From NCBI GenBank assembly GCA_030247855.1, contig JAPDRN010000062.1, positions 139,620-203,619 of the forward strand: 64,000 bases of DNA, given 5' to 3'. The notes beneath the pieces were generated by a model. That model was given only the letters and a program-made list of their open reading frames with translations, did no database searches and had not been told where the DNA came from. The translations under genes were made by a program, and so were the position numbers. Source of the stretch: Knufia peltigerae. Its lineage: Eukaryota > Ascomycota > Eurotiomycetes > Chaetothyriales > Trichomeriaceae. Shown one piece after another: positions 1 to 10,713 of the stretch (position 1 is its first letter; each line of letters opens with the position of its first letter).

Positions 1-2256
1 TAGAAAGCCGCACGTCCCTGGTCTTTCGTTCGTGCATGAAATTGACATTCCATTCTAGGACTTTCAGATCAGATGCTGCCGACACACTTGCTGGGCTGAG
101 CATGATGTTGCAAAACAGCGTCAATATACCCGACAGAGGGTAGAAAATGACAATCCTGGGACGAGAAAGATGATAATCAGCTTCGGGACATTCCCATATA
201 TGAAAACCATGGATTATAACAGCCGTCACTTACCAGAATATATGCGGGATTAGCTGGTCTTGCACAGAATAAAAGTACGTGAGCATCGAACGACTGGATG
301 CCAGAGCAAGATCAAGGCTGGAACTAAGTCCGTCGTCGATCCGGTGATTGTGCACCCAGTTGGTACAGCGGCTGCTCGCCTGGTGAATGGTGGTCATACA
401 ATGGTGATACTCCAATTTGACCAGGAATACCGAGATGTCGAAGTCAAGAGAGGCCTCACGCTCGATCTCGTTGGATTTGTTTGGCAGCTGTGTAACTGAC
501 AAGGCAGGTCTTCGGTCCAGAGGTAAAGACTGTCTCCAGTTTTCGAGCATCTCGTCAAGTTCTCGAATGTCTTTCAGGATCTCTGCATCAACTTTCCGAA
601 GTGCTGAAGGCGAGTACAATTTCTCGTACGCCTTGGATTTGATTGTTGACAAGCGCAGGTCACCAGGCAACCGACGAAACCCCTTGAAGTTCGCATCGCT
701 CTGCTTCCAGTAATACTTTGGGAATGTGAGATCGCATGAATTGTCATTAATGATGGGCGGCCGTCCAGTACGAAAGGTGATTTCCTTGTCAAGAACATAA
801 CAGATCCAGAAGTCGTCTCTCAGATGCAGGATATTTCGCATTTCTAAAGTCAGAGCCTCGGTTGACAAGCTCTCCATCTCCTCACCTGGATAGAGGTGCG
901 CTCCTAGCATAAAAAGGAATCTAACGATGGCCGATAACAAAATCTACGAGGTGTCAGTGAGACCAGAAGGCAAGGCGTGAAAGTAACCACCAAATAGTGT
1001 CATGCCTTCACGAGTGGTAGGTACTTACATCCACAACGTGTACATTCCCGCAGCCGAATTGATAAACCGCCTATCGCAGGTTAACGTAGTGTCAGCTTCG
1101 GCTGTCGGAAGGCTTGATTTCTTGAGCTTTACTGCACAGGGGTACTTACAAACATCAAGAGAGCATCAACAATCTCTGTACTAGGACGAGCATCAAGGAG
1201 ATCAGGTACTAGAAGCTGTGCCGCAGTGATACATTGTTCTTCATCGAGAGGAGGAAGGCTCGTATCCGCAGGATACGCATTCAAGGACGCAAAGGCCAGG
1301 AAGGCGAAGATGCATGCATTTGTGGTGCAGCTATCTCGAGAAGAATCCTGTTGTGTGTATGCTCGCTCGATGACCTTTGAGAAAAGCACTCTATCTGCAA
1401 TCGGGAATGCCTCTGAAAAAGGGGACTTGAGATAATTGGCCAGGAATTTCTCGACCGAGGCGAGTGGCAATAGCGCCGTCACATCCCAACGGGATGGGTT
1501 AATGAAGCTGGGAAAAGTGGACCATGGTTGCCGCTGATTGTGCCACAAGGGGCTGGCTTCGCAGTCGGCGCTAGTTTCGTCGTCCGATCGTATGCCAATC
1601 CACTGCTGTCCATCGCCGGATAGGAATGGTATACCGTGAAATAGGCCAATGTCCCCAAGCCTGTAGCCGGCACAGTAGATGAGCCCAGCCGGGCTGGAAG
1701 CTGGAGATTGCCCTTCTAGTCCCTGGAAACGATCGGTACTGTGTGCTATAGGATTTTCTGCTGGAGGTTTTGTCCTTTGACTGCTAGCATGAGATATCTC
1801 TACGTCAGAGATTAGATGAGATCTTGACTGCCGCATTTACTTCCTCTTACCATTTTTTCTTTTGATGTTCTCTGCGAGGAGTCGTTCAATACGTGCCATC
1901 CTCTCAACGAGGTTGCTCTCTCTCAACTTCCTTTAGCCCTCTTAGTTGCTTGATAGCCAATAAGTCACAAACAATTTCGTACCTAGACCGATTCTCCCTT
2001 TTCCGTGCACCCTGTGACCTTGTAAACGTACATTCAAGGTCATGATGCTTGCACCAATTGCACTGAGGATGAACGCCATCACATTTAATCTGGGAAAGTC
2101 AGAAAGCCTTTTCGCAAAATTGGCCCTGGCTGGATCGGTCATGGAGTGTTCAACCTTTCTTCGATGACAAGAATCACAAGCACGTAGAATGCGCCTAGTG
2201 GCAGGGACGGCTTCCTCAGAAGCGTCGGAAGCGATTGATTGGGGCGTTTCCGACAT
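1..2256 (-). CDS. Zn2Cys6 fungal transcription factor TF1 (C-terminus cut by window edge)
   Basis: Binuclear zinc cluster DNA-binding regulator with a fungal-specific middle homology region; nuclear. Exons on the minus strand: 2256-2155, 2089-1983, 1930-1851, 1799-1150, 1070-1029, 943-234 and 155-<1. The first intron splits the zinc cluster. The joined peptide reads CDSCHRRK then IKCDGVHPQCNWCKHHDLEC, giving the spacing C-x2-C-x6-C-x6-C-x2-C-x6-C. Exon 3 encodes a short amphipathic helix (LVERMARIERLLAENI), a likely dimerisation coiled coil. Exons 5-6 give AVYQFGCGN and LSAIVRFLFMLGAHLYPG, typical of the regulatory domain. The start at 2256 (MSETPQ) lies 24 residues before the first zinc-cluster cysteine; upstream in-frame codons exist but look non-coding. 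It is divergent from the PDR pump at 3195, so pump regulation is a reasonable inference. The reading frame runs off the left edge. Confidence 0.85.
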
Positions 2257-3194
2257 GGAGAGTTTTGGTTGATGATCCAGCACCCTCGAAGAAATGGCGG
2301 CAGAGCCTGCAAATGTAACTATGAGGTGCTGGCCGCCTATCGCTAGGACTTCGTCAACAGTCAGAGAGAGCACAGCCACTAGAGCAGTATCGGCTTGACA
2401 TGACACCGAGTTGGTAGGTGTTCCTGTGTGATGGCTTCCAATCAATGATGCGCGGAAACTGCGTCAATTTAAACGTCCCGCTGACTAAGCGGCCGGAGAT
2501 AGACAGTGAACCTACTCCTTAGGCAATACGAGTACGAGGCCGCCGACTTGGCAATGACGAGAATGAATCAACATCCCCCAACTACCATATTGAGCAGTCC
2601 ACAGTTACGATGCCTTGGATGATTCGCAATACTAGCAAAACACCGCATAGTCTAGGCTTCGTAGGAAAGCGTAGACTGATATTCCTTCTCGATACGTGCT
2701 CCTTTCTCCTATGTTTACCTCGAATTCAAAACAGTTTGTTTCGGCGGCTTACTCAGCGGCATTCAACTTGTAGCCGCACCGGCTGACTGGAGAAAGTTTT
2801 CTGGTCCACAGCACAGGGTCACCTTCAGGCTCACCCTGGATTTCTAAGAAAGTTCCACTCGAGATGGCGCAACAATTGATCCATATACCATTTGCAAGCC
2901 GCATGAGACCCCACAGCCTTATCTGTCCGTGACTCGGGTGCGGTGCACAATGAGACCGATTGCTTGAATGAAGGCAATGCGTAGGTTGGAATCTCATTCA
3001 AAACCCGCAAGACTTTCAAGATGAAGGCTGTTATGCTTGCGGATGACGCCTGCAGTGTTATCTTGCTATTTTCGGCTAACGAGATATCCGCGCACCCACC
3101 CATGAAAAAAGAGTAAGTATTTAATATACTTCTAGGGCTATTCCCGATTCATTTCCTCTCGAGGAACACAAACCCGGCCTTGATTCTTCTAGAG
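2257..3194. promoter_or_regulatory. Divergent intergenic region between TF1 and the PDR pump
   Basis: 938 bp between the two start codons, expected to hold both promoters. I found no TCCGCGGA-type pleiotropic drug response element. A CGGCCG core lies near 2490. A minus-strand open stretch of about 90 codons (3103-2831) starts with ATG but shows no family I recognise; it may be chance. Confidence 0.5.
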
Positions 3195-6100
3195 ATGAGT
3201 GAAAGAGAGGATCTGAAGGACAGTATTACTCCTGCCCAGGACTTCGGTCAGAAAGTTCTAGACACACAGGGTGTGACTGTCGAACCTATGTTGAATTCAG
3301 AGAAAGTCTCAGTGTCCAATGATTGGAAGCTGGCTGATGTTGTGAGGACAAAACATCAGAACAGTTTAGACAGTTTCCCAAAAGAGCGGAAGCTGGGTGT
3401 GACCTGGTCTAATCTAACGGTCAAAGTCACCAGCACCGACGCGAGCATTCACGAGAACGGCTTGTCACAGTTCAACATTCCTCGAATCCTAAAGGAATCT
3501 CGACAAAATCCTCCACTGAGAACGATTCTTCATGGTTCTCATGGCTGCGTCAAGCCTGGGGAAATGCTCCTGGTCCTTGGTCGACCTGGATCAGGCTGTA
3601 CAACATTACTGAAATCACTAGCGAACAGAAGAGGAGGTTATGACACTGTTGAAGGTGAAGTGTGGTATGGTTCCATGCCTCACAACGAGGCCAAAGGCTA
3701 TAGGGGTCAGATCGTGATGAACACGGAGGAAGAATTGTTCTTTCCCACCTTGACCGTGGGACAAACAATGGACTTTGCCACTCGATTGAAAGTTCCATTC
3801 CACCTCCCCAAAGGAGCACAATCACGTGCAGAACATCAAAGAGCGACACGAGACTTCCTTCTTGAGTCGATGAATATCTCCCACACCAGCGACACCAAGG
3901 TTGGTAATGAGTACGTCAGGGGAGTGTCAGGTGGGGAGAGGAAACGAGTATCCATCATCGAGACCTTGGCCACCAATGCTTCTGTCTTTTGCTGGGACAA
4001 CAGTACGCGAGGCCTGGATGCCAGCACAGCACTGGAGTACACCAAGGCCATCCGTTCGATGACAGACATACTGGGCCTCTCCTCGATCGTGACCCTGTAC
4101 CGTAGGTTTTCAATGTGTTTGATCCCAGGCAACGCACGGTGTCCTGACTTTTGACAGAGGCTGGTAATGGTATCTTCGACTTGTTCGACAAAGTACTGGT
4201 CCTCGATGGTGGCAAGGAAATCTTTTATGGCACCAGAGAAGAAGCACGACCGTTCATGGAAGACCTTGGCTTCTGGTGTCCTCCCGGTGCAAATGTAGCC
4301 GACTTTCTTACTGGTGTCACGGTTCCAACAGAGCGACAGATTCGACAGGGCTACGAAGACAGCTTTCCAAGGAACGCCGACGAGCTGTTGCAACGGTACG
4401 AGAAATCCCACATTTACGAACGAATGACAGCAGAATATGAATTTCCAAGCACGCCCGAAGCGGAGACGAATACCAAGGCTTTCCAAGAGTCTGTCCGTTT
4501 TGAGAAGGACAAGCGCCTAGCACATTCAAGCCCCCTGACAGCTGGGATCTTGGCTCAGATACAAGCATGCGTGTTGCGCCAATATCAGGTTATATGGGGT
4601 GACAAAGCGACATTTCTCATCAAACAGGTTTCCAACATCGTACAGGCCTTGATAGCAGGATCACTGTTCTACAATGCACCAGACAATTCGGCAGGTCTGT
4701 TTATCAAGGGCGGTGCGCTGTTCTTTTCCATTCTTTACCCAACTTTGGTTGCCATGTCCGAAGTCACCGACTCATTTGTCGGTCGACCTGTGCTGGCGAA
4801 ACACAAATCCTTTGCCTTTTTTCATCCAGCTGCGTTCTGTATCGCTCAGATCACCGCCGACATACCTCAGCTACTGGTCCAGGTCAGTGCATTCTCGGTG
4901 ATAATCTACTGGATGGTGGGATTGGCTGCCTCGGCTGGCCAGTTCTTTACTTTTTGGGTCATCGTCTTTGCCACTGCTATGGTATGGTTCCTTCCTTCCT
5001 TTGCCAGAAAATCGACTCATGATTCTTTTAGTGCATAACTGCATGCTTCCGCGCTATTGGTGCTGCATTTTCTACGTTTGATGCTGCGTCGAAAGCATCT
5101 GGTTTTGTCATCATGGTCACCGTCATGTACGCGGGATACCTGATCGCAAAACCTGAAATGCACCCTTGGTTTGAGTAAGTCATTGCCATCCATTGTTGGG
5201 AGTACTCCAGTGAATTGATATTCGTGTAGGTGGATCTTCTGGATTAATCCTTTGAGTTACGCATTTGAAGCCATCATGGGGAACGAATTGCACAATCGTC
5301 TGCTTCCTTGCGTAGGCACGAATCTTGTTCCGAATGGACCCAACTATACCGATCCGCAATTCCAATCATGCACAGGAGTTGGCGGCGCAATAAGCGGAGC
5401 GGTATCTGTGACAGGCGATGCTTACTTGGGGTCGCTATCTTATAGTCACTCCCACATCTGGAGAAACTTTGGTATCATTTGGACTTGGTGGCTGTTGTTC
5501 GTCGCAATCACCATCATATTCACGTCAAGATGGAAGTCGGATTCTGACAAAGGAAGTAAAGCCCTCATACCCCGCGAGAATGCTCATAAGTTGCGCCACA
5601 TGTTAGGAGATGTCGAGTCGCAGGTGCAAGAAAAGCAGGTCGTCAGCTCTGACTCGTCACTGAACGAAGCCGGTACCCCTGCCGAGAACAGCAGCGACAC
5701 ACTTGTCCAGAATAGCTCCATCTTTACGTGGAAGAACCTGAGCTACACTGTCAAGACCTCAAATGGCGACCTAAAACTTCTTGACAATGTTCAGGGTTGG
5801 GTAAAACCTGGGATGCTAGGTGCCCTGATGGGAAGTTCTGGTGCTGGAAAGACGACACTTCTTGATGTTTTGGCCCAACGTAAGACCGATGGTACAATCC
5901 ACGGCTCTATTCTTGTCGATGGTCGGCCGTTGCCTGTTTCCTTCCAACGATCAGCGGGCTACTGCGAACAGCTCGACGTGCATGAGCCGTATGCAACAGT
6001 TCGGGAAGCGTTGGAGTTCTCGGCTCTTTTAAGACAACCACGTCATGTTCCGAGAGAGGAAAAACTCACGTATGTCGACACGATTATCAATTTACTCGAA

Positions 6101-7624
6101 CTAGGGGACATCGAGGACACACTCATCGGGTTTCCTGGCGCTGGACTCTCAATTGAACAGAGAAAGAGAGTCACGATCGGGGTGGAACTCGTGGCCAAAC
6201 CGAGCATTCTGATCTTCTTGGATGAACCGACGTCAGGCCTCGATGGACAGTCGGCATACAACACCGTCCGATTTCTCCGCAAGCTCGCCGACGTGGGTCA
6301 AGCCGTACTGGTGACAATCCACCAACCGTCGGCTCAACTCTTTGCGCAGTTTGACACTTTGCTCCTGCTCGCCAGAGGTGGCAAGACGGTGTACTTTGGA
6401 GATATCGGTGACCATGCTATCGTCGTGAAGGACTACTTTGCCCGATACGGTGCCCCGTGTCCCACCGAGGCCAACCCAGCAGAGCACATGATCGATGTCG
6501 TCTCGGGACACCTGTCTCAAGGACGAGACTGGGCCCAAGTATGGCTGGACTCGGAGGAACACAAGAATGTCACCAGAGAGCTAGATGACGTTATCGCCGA
6601 CGCCGCCTCCAAACCACCGGGGACTCACGACGACGGGTTCGAGTTTGCGATACCCCTGTGGTCGCAGATCAAGATCGTCACGCACAGAATGAATGTCTCT
6701 CTATTCCGTAACACCGATTACACGAACAACAAGTTCGCTCTGCACATCTCGAACGCACTATTTAATGGCTTCACCTTCTGGATGGTCGGCGATGGCGTAG
6801 GCGATCTTCAACTGAAACTCTTCACCATTTTCAACTTCATCTTTGTCGCTCCCGGTACCATCGCCCAACTCCAGCCTCTCTTCATCGACCGCCGCGACCT
6901 CTTCGAGACCAGGGAGAAGAAGTCCAAGATGTACAGCTGGATCGCCTTTGTCACGGGCCTTGTGGTCTCCGAATTTCCCTACCTCATCATTTGCGCCGTC
7001 CTCTATTTCGTGTGCTGGTACTACACCGTCGGATTCCCCAACAACAGCAACAGCGCCGGCGGGACTTTCTTCGTCATGCTCTTCTACGAGTTTCTCTATA
7101 CCGGCATAGGGCAGTTCATCGCCGCGTACGCTCCCAACGCGGTGTTTGCCGCCCTCGTCGACCCGTTGGTCGTCGGCGTGCTCGTTTCCTTTTGCGGCAC
7201 CTTGGTCCCCTACAAACAGATCCAGGCCTTCTGGCGCTACTGGATGTACTGGATGGATCCTTTCAACTATCTTATGGGGAGTATGCTGTCGTTCGTCCTC
7301 TGGGACGAAGACATCACCTGCAAGGAGCGCGAGTTCGCCAGGTTCGACACCCCCAACAACGTCACTTGCCGCGAGTACCTGGCCGAATATCTGCAGACGA
7401 CCCAGGGTCAGCTCGCCAACCTCGTCAACCCGGAGGACACCAGCGGGTGTCGGGTGTGCGAGTACAATACGGGCGCCGACTATCTGTATACACTTAACCT
7501 GAAGCACGAGTACGTCGCGTGGCGAGACGCGGCGATCGTGGTCATTTTTGTCCTCAGCTCGTACGCCTTGGTGTATGCCTTGATGAAATTGAGGACGAAA
7601 CAGAGTAAGAAAGCTCAAGGGTGA
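3195..7624 (+). CDS. PDR-type (ABCG) full-size ABC transporter, multidrug efflux pump
   Basis: Plasma-membrane ATP-driven exporter of hydrophobic compounds, in the CDR1/PDR5/AtrB-like group. Exons are 3195-4101, 4158-4981, 5032-5174 and 5230-7624, giving 1422 residues, normal for the family. The order is (NBD-TMD)x2. The first ATP site is degenerate as usual in PDR pumps: Walker A GRPGSGCTT (about residue 129, Cys replacing Lys), signature VSGGERKRVS (about 244) and Walker B-like WDNSTRGLD (about 268). The second has a canonical Walker A GSSGAGKTT (about 826), a weak signature LSIEQRKRV (about 931) and Walker B ILIFLDEPTSGLDG (about 951). Splicing restores the family motif TLYQAGNGIFDLFDKV across intron 1 and FRAIGAAFSTFDAAS after intron 2. 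The start at 3195 (MSERED) is the first ATG; the open frame upstream begins with TTG. It is divergent from TF1, its likely regulator. Confidence 0.95.
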
Positions 7625-7941
7625 TTCGAGGAGAAGAGAGTTGAGAAGAGAGGAGTATGCTGTACTCTCTAGTAGAATTTTCATTCCCTGGGTGGGTGAT
7701 GAGTTCATTTATTGGTGGGCTAGAGGGACTTTGTTTTGGTATAGATTATAGACTTGGACATTAGACTTCATTTGTGGGATGATACAGCCAGTATATACTG
7801 CACATATGTACCAAAGTAGGTAGGGAGAAGTTCAGTATAGGAAGGGGAAAAAACAGCACTCCTCTCTCAACCCTTGAGGATCATTAACCCTAGACATTTA
7901 TTCTAATGCTCTAAATTTGCTCTCCTCCATAACACTGTAGA
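7625..7941. other. Convergent 3' intergenic region
   Basis: 317 bp between the stop codons of the PDR pump and the hydrolase. AT-richer than the flanking genes; it holds only 3' UTR-like sequence. Confidence 0.6.
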
Positions 7942-9448
7942 TCAAATCTTACTACCACCGCTGTTACTCTTCTTTGTTGATTTCTTATCGGGCGCCCCTC
8001 CAACCATGTCCAGCCACCGCCGGTCGACGTTTTGTTTTTGCTCCTTGGACTTGGCGTGCCACATGGCTTTGAAGTCTCGTTCTTCCCTTTCCCAAATCCG
8101 CAGCTGCCGGTCCAACCAGTCCGCCACCACGTCGGCGGTCCGCCCGGGTGCTTCCATGGGTACCAAGTGTCCGACGCCGTCGAACGTGACACCTTCCACG
8201 CGACCTGCGGCGACGCCGCCGCTGCCCCCCACCGCCGTGCCCGTGGCGGCGAGCTTTTCGGCGTTGATCCCGGCGTCCGAGATGGACGAGTCGCTCGCGA
8301 AGACGTACAGCGCCGGGGGCCGCAATTCGCCCAGGCGCTCAAACGTCCGGGTCACGGCGGGCGCGTAGAACGGGTAGATGTGTTTCCACCGCGGGTCCAA
8401 GTCGGGATGGGTTTCGTGGTTGACCAATTCACCATGGACGCCGACACCGTCAAAGTTGGGCCTCATGAACGCGTACGCTTCTTGGGACGGTGGAGTCGTG
8501 AGCACGACGACGGTTTCCGCCGCCTTTGACTTTTCTGTTGTTGTGATCGTGTCAACGGCTTTGGAAGAGGCCGTTGGGGGTTCCTCGAAGGAGGAGGAGG
8601 AGGTGGCGGTGGAGATGGTGTTGACCGGAACCTCTCGTAGACCATATTTGATCCATCGTTCCAACACCCGTGGGTCCCAAGACCTGTGGAAAGGAGAGCG
8701 ATCTAGTTCGGCCGCCGCCGCTTCTCGAGTTGGCCAGGTACCTTTTCGGAAGATGGCAAACTGTAGTGGGCGGGCGTCCACGGTGCCTTTTTTGGTCTCC
8801 ACCAAGCGAGGTTGAATGACGGGGTCGATCAAGACGAGAGTCGTAAAGAGTCGTGGATGGTAGAGTGAGGCCGAAACGCTATTGAGCCACGGAAAATGTT
8901 AGAGCAAAAAAAAGACAAAGTAATCTGCGACGTGGAATCTTTTTTCTGGACGGCATGTGTACATATGCACGTGAGAAAACATATACGTACAGATACTGTC
9001 CACCCATACTGTGACCTATGCCGACGATGGGTCTGGGCATCTCGTCACGCTTGACGTTGACGAGGTTGACAATGTCTCGGGCATAGTCAAAATGGCTGGG
9101 ATCGTTACCCAAGAGGTCCTCGTTCAAAACGCCACTGGCTCCCTGGTTGGCGGCGTCGGCGACCCAGATGCTACGAATCTGGACCGACGACGACGATGAT
9201 GACCTCCTAGACGCGAGAACCCTTGACAAGTCTTCCCAGAGTGGCTCGTAGAGTTCTTTGGGAAAAGCATTTCCCGGTGCGGCGATGATGGTGACGTCGC
9301 CTGGCTGGGGCGGTCGAGGGTCATCGAGTGGAATGTACTGCTTGACGGAGAGGTGGAGGGTGTCTTCTTGTTCGTCGGCCAACGCTCGAGGGTATTCGCG
9401 AATGTACTGACATGGCACTTTGTGCTCTACCACTCGAAACGGGAACAT
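7942..9448 (-). CDS. AKT2-like alpha/beta hydrolase with peroxisomal SKI tail
   Basis: Alpha/beta-fold hydrolase of the fungal family that includes Alternaria AKT2-type enzymes (annotated as toxin biosynthesis proteins in several fungi) and peroxisomal Lpx1-like lipases. Exons 9448-8991 and 8878-7942 give 464 residues. The first exon has FPFRVVEHKVPCQYIREYP and the nucleophile elbow GIGHSMGGQ, with Ser as the expected nucleophile; the second exon resumes with VSASLYHPRLFTTLVLIDP. The C-terminus is GGSKI, a peroxisomal PTS1-like tripeptide also reported for AKT proteins. A low-complexity Ser/Thr/Ala insert sits in the cap region (codons around 8540-8620). The start at 9448 gives MFPF; the longer frame has only a TTG. 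A role in a specific metabolite pathway is inference: no backbone synthase is present nearby. Confidence 0.85.
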
Positions 9449-10200
9449 GATGACATTGTCCAACGGAGGAAAAGTGCGAGCCTACGGAGGATGGCGCCGG
9501 CCAGATTGTCGTCGTCCAAGTGCAAGGGATGAATCAAGTCGAGGACGGAAAGGAATATCAACCATATGGGTTGAGCAGTTTTCCAATGTACAGTACGAGT
9601 ACGAATACGAGGACAGAGCCCCGCGGGGATGTAACAAAAGATGCCCAGAAAAGCCCCGCCCAAGCCTCATTGCCTGCCTTATTGTTAACAACCTCGAACC
9701 ACCTCAAATATTAAGGGTACAATACTATATCACTTACAGCAACGGGCAATCGTCAAGGGACACATGACGGATACAGTAGACGACCATGATGTTATTCAAC
9801 TGGCTCATCTTGTTGGTCTCGCTCGTGTTTGGAGGCCTCGGACACCAGCCATCAGGGTTCGCGACAGGTCTGTAGGGGTTTCCGTCTTTCCAGAATGACC
9901 ATGTTTGTGCGACCCTGTTGGTCCAACAAAGTATGATTATACCTAGAGACTCCTATGAACACCTGTGAAAACGTAGCTGCCTAAGCCAGGCACCATCAAA
10001 CATGCACTAAAGACTCAGAAAGACGAGGCGCAGCCAACAAGGCTGAAAAAGAGAAACACCCGATTCAATGGCCCCCAAATTCTGCGTCATGATCTTCAGC
10101 CTCGTGGCCATGTCCGGTTAAACAGATCTGTCTCGATGTCGCATTTCATCGTGGCTCATGCTATGCGTTTCGAACCAAACAATGTCCTCATAAAACTCTT

Positions 10201-10227
10201 TCTGGGGAATGATGCCATTACCCCAGA
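10201..10227. repeat. Imperfect inverted repeat upstream of TATA box
   Basis: TCTGGGGAATG and CATTACCCCAGA form an 11/12-base stem with one bulged base and an ATGC loop. It ends about 12 bp before the TATA box of the small gene, so it may be an upstream binding site. Confidence 0.55.
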
Positions 10228-10238
10228 TGACCAGCCAT

Positions 10239-10247
10239 TTATATAAA
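10239..10247 (+). promoter_or_regulatory. TATA box of the small glycine-tailed gene
   Basis: TTATATAAA, 180 bp before the ATG at 10428. The intervening sequence is C/A-rich like a fungal 5' UTR (CAAGCACCC, CAAACATAACATTC). Confidence 0.5.
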
Positions 10248-10427
10248 CAGACAATCCCGTCCTGAATTCATTCCCACTCAACTTGTCGAATATCACTACT
10301 CAAGCACCCGAGATCCTATCAAAGCAAACATAACATTCATTTCACGTCGTCAGTCATATCCGACAACCTGTACAAGAATCAGGCACCAAGGCATCACCTT
10401 AACGTTGAATTTGAACCTCGCCTCAAC

Positions 10428-10643
10428 ATGTGTTTCACCGACGACATAGATTTCAAACCCCCTCCACGGCCAAGAAATGCCGCTGAACGTTCCGACCCAA
10501 AGTATGTGGCTGCTCTGGAGGCATACGTCCAGGAGCAAGAGCGGAGGAAGCAGAAGAAAAAGCGAAGGAGACGAAATGGAATCATCGCTGCGTCTGCTGC
10601 AAGTGCTGGGGCCTCTGGCGGCGGCGGTGGAGGAGGCTGTTGA
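10428..10643 (+). CDS. Small basic protein with Gly-run and terminal Cys, unknown function
   Basis: Intronless 71-codon frame. I do not recognise the family. The protein starts MCFTDDIDFKPPPRPR and has an acidic/aromatic helix (KYVAALEAYVQEQ). A strongly basic stretch follows (RRKQKKKRRRR), then an Ala/Ser segment and seven glycines ending in a terminal cysteine. The basic block could be a nuclear or nucleolar signal. A cysteine at position 2 and at the C-terminus could be modified, but no myristoylation or CaaX motif is present. Support for a real gene is the well-placed TATA box, the long C/A-rich leader and the good ATG context (CAACATG). It ends 70 bp from the stop of the convergent TF2 gene. 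Confidence 0.6.
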   Translation: MCFTDDIDFKPPPRPRNAAERSDPKYVAALEAYVQEQERRKQKKKRRRRNGIIAASAASAGASGGGGGGGC

Positions 10644-10713
10644 GTGACGATTCTTACGGCATGGTGTTTGTGGACGGCGCAGAGTCATTAGGTGTAGAGT
10701 ATAATGAGTGTAC

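Larger units (their letters stand above)
9449..10427. promoter_or_regulatory. Divergent promoter region of hydrolase and small gene
   Basis: 979 bp between the hydrolase start and the small-protein start. Contains the hairpin at 10201-10227 and a TATA box at 10239-10247. Open stretches near 9427-9767 overlap each other on both strands and have no recognisable product. Confidence 0.5.

Noticed and set aside
6758..7708. 316-codon minus-strand frame opposite the PDR pump
   Set aside because: Mirror of a codon-biased exon; composition (Glu/Val/Gly-rich, no motifs) fits an antisense shadow of the second transmembrane domain.
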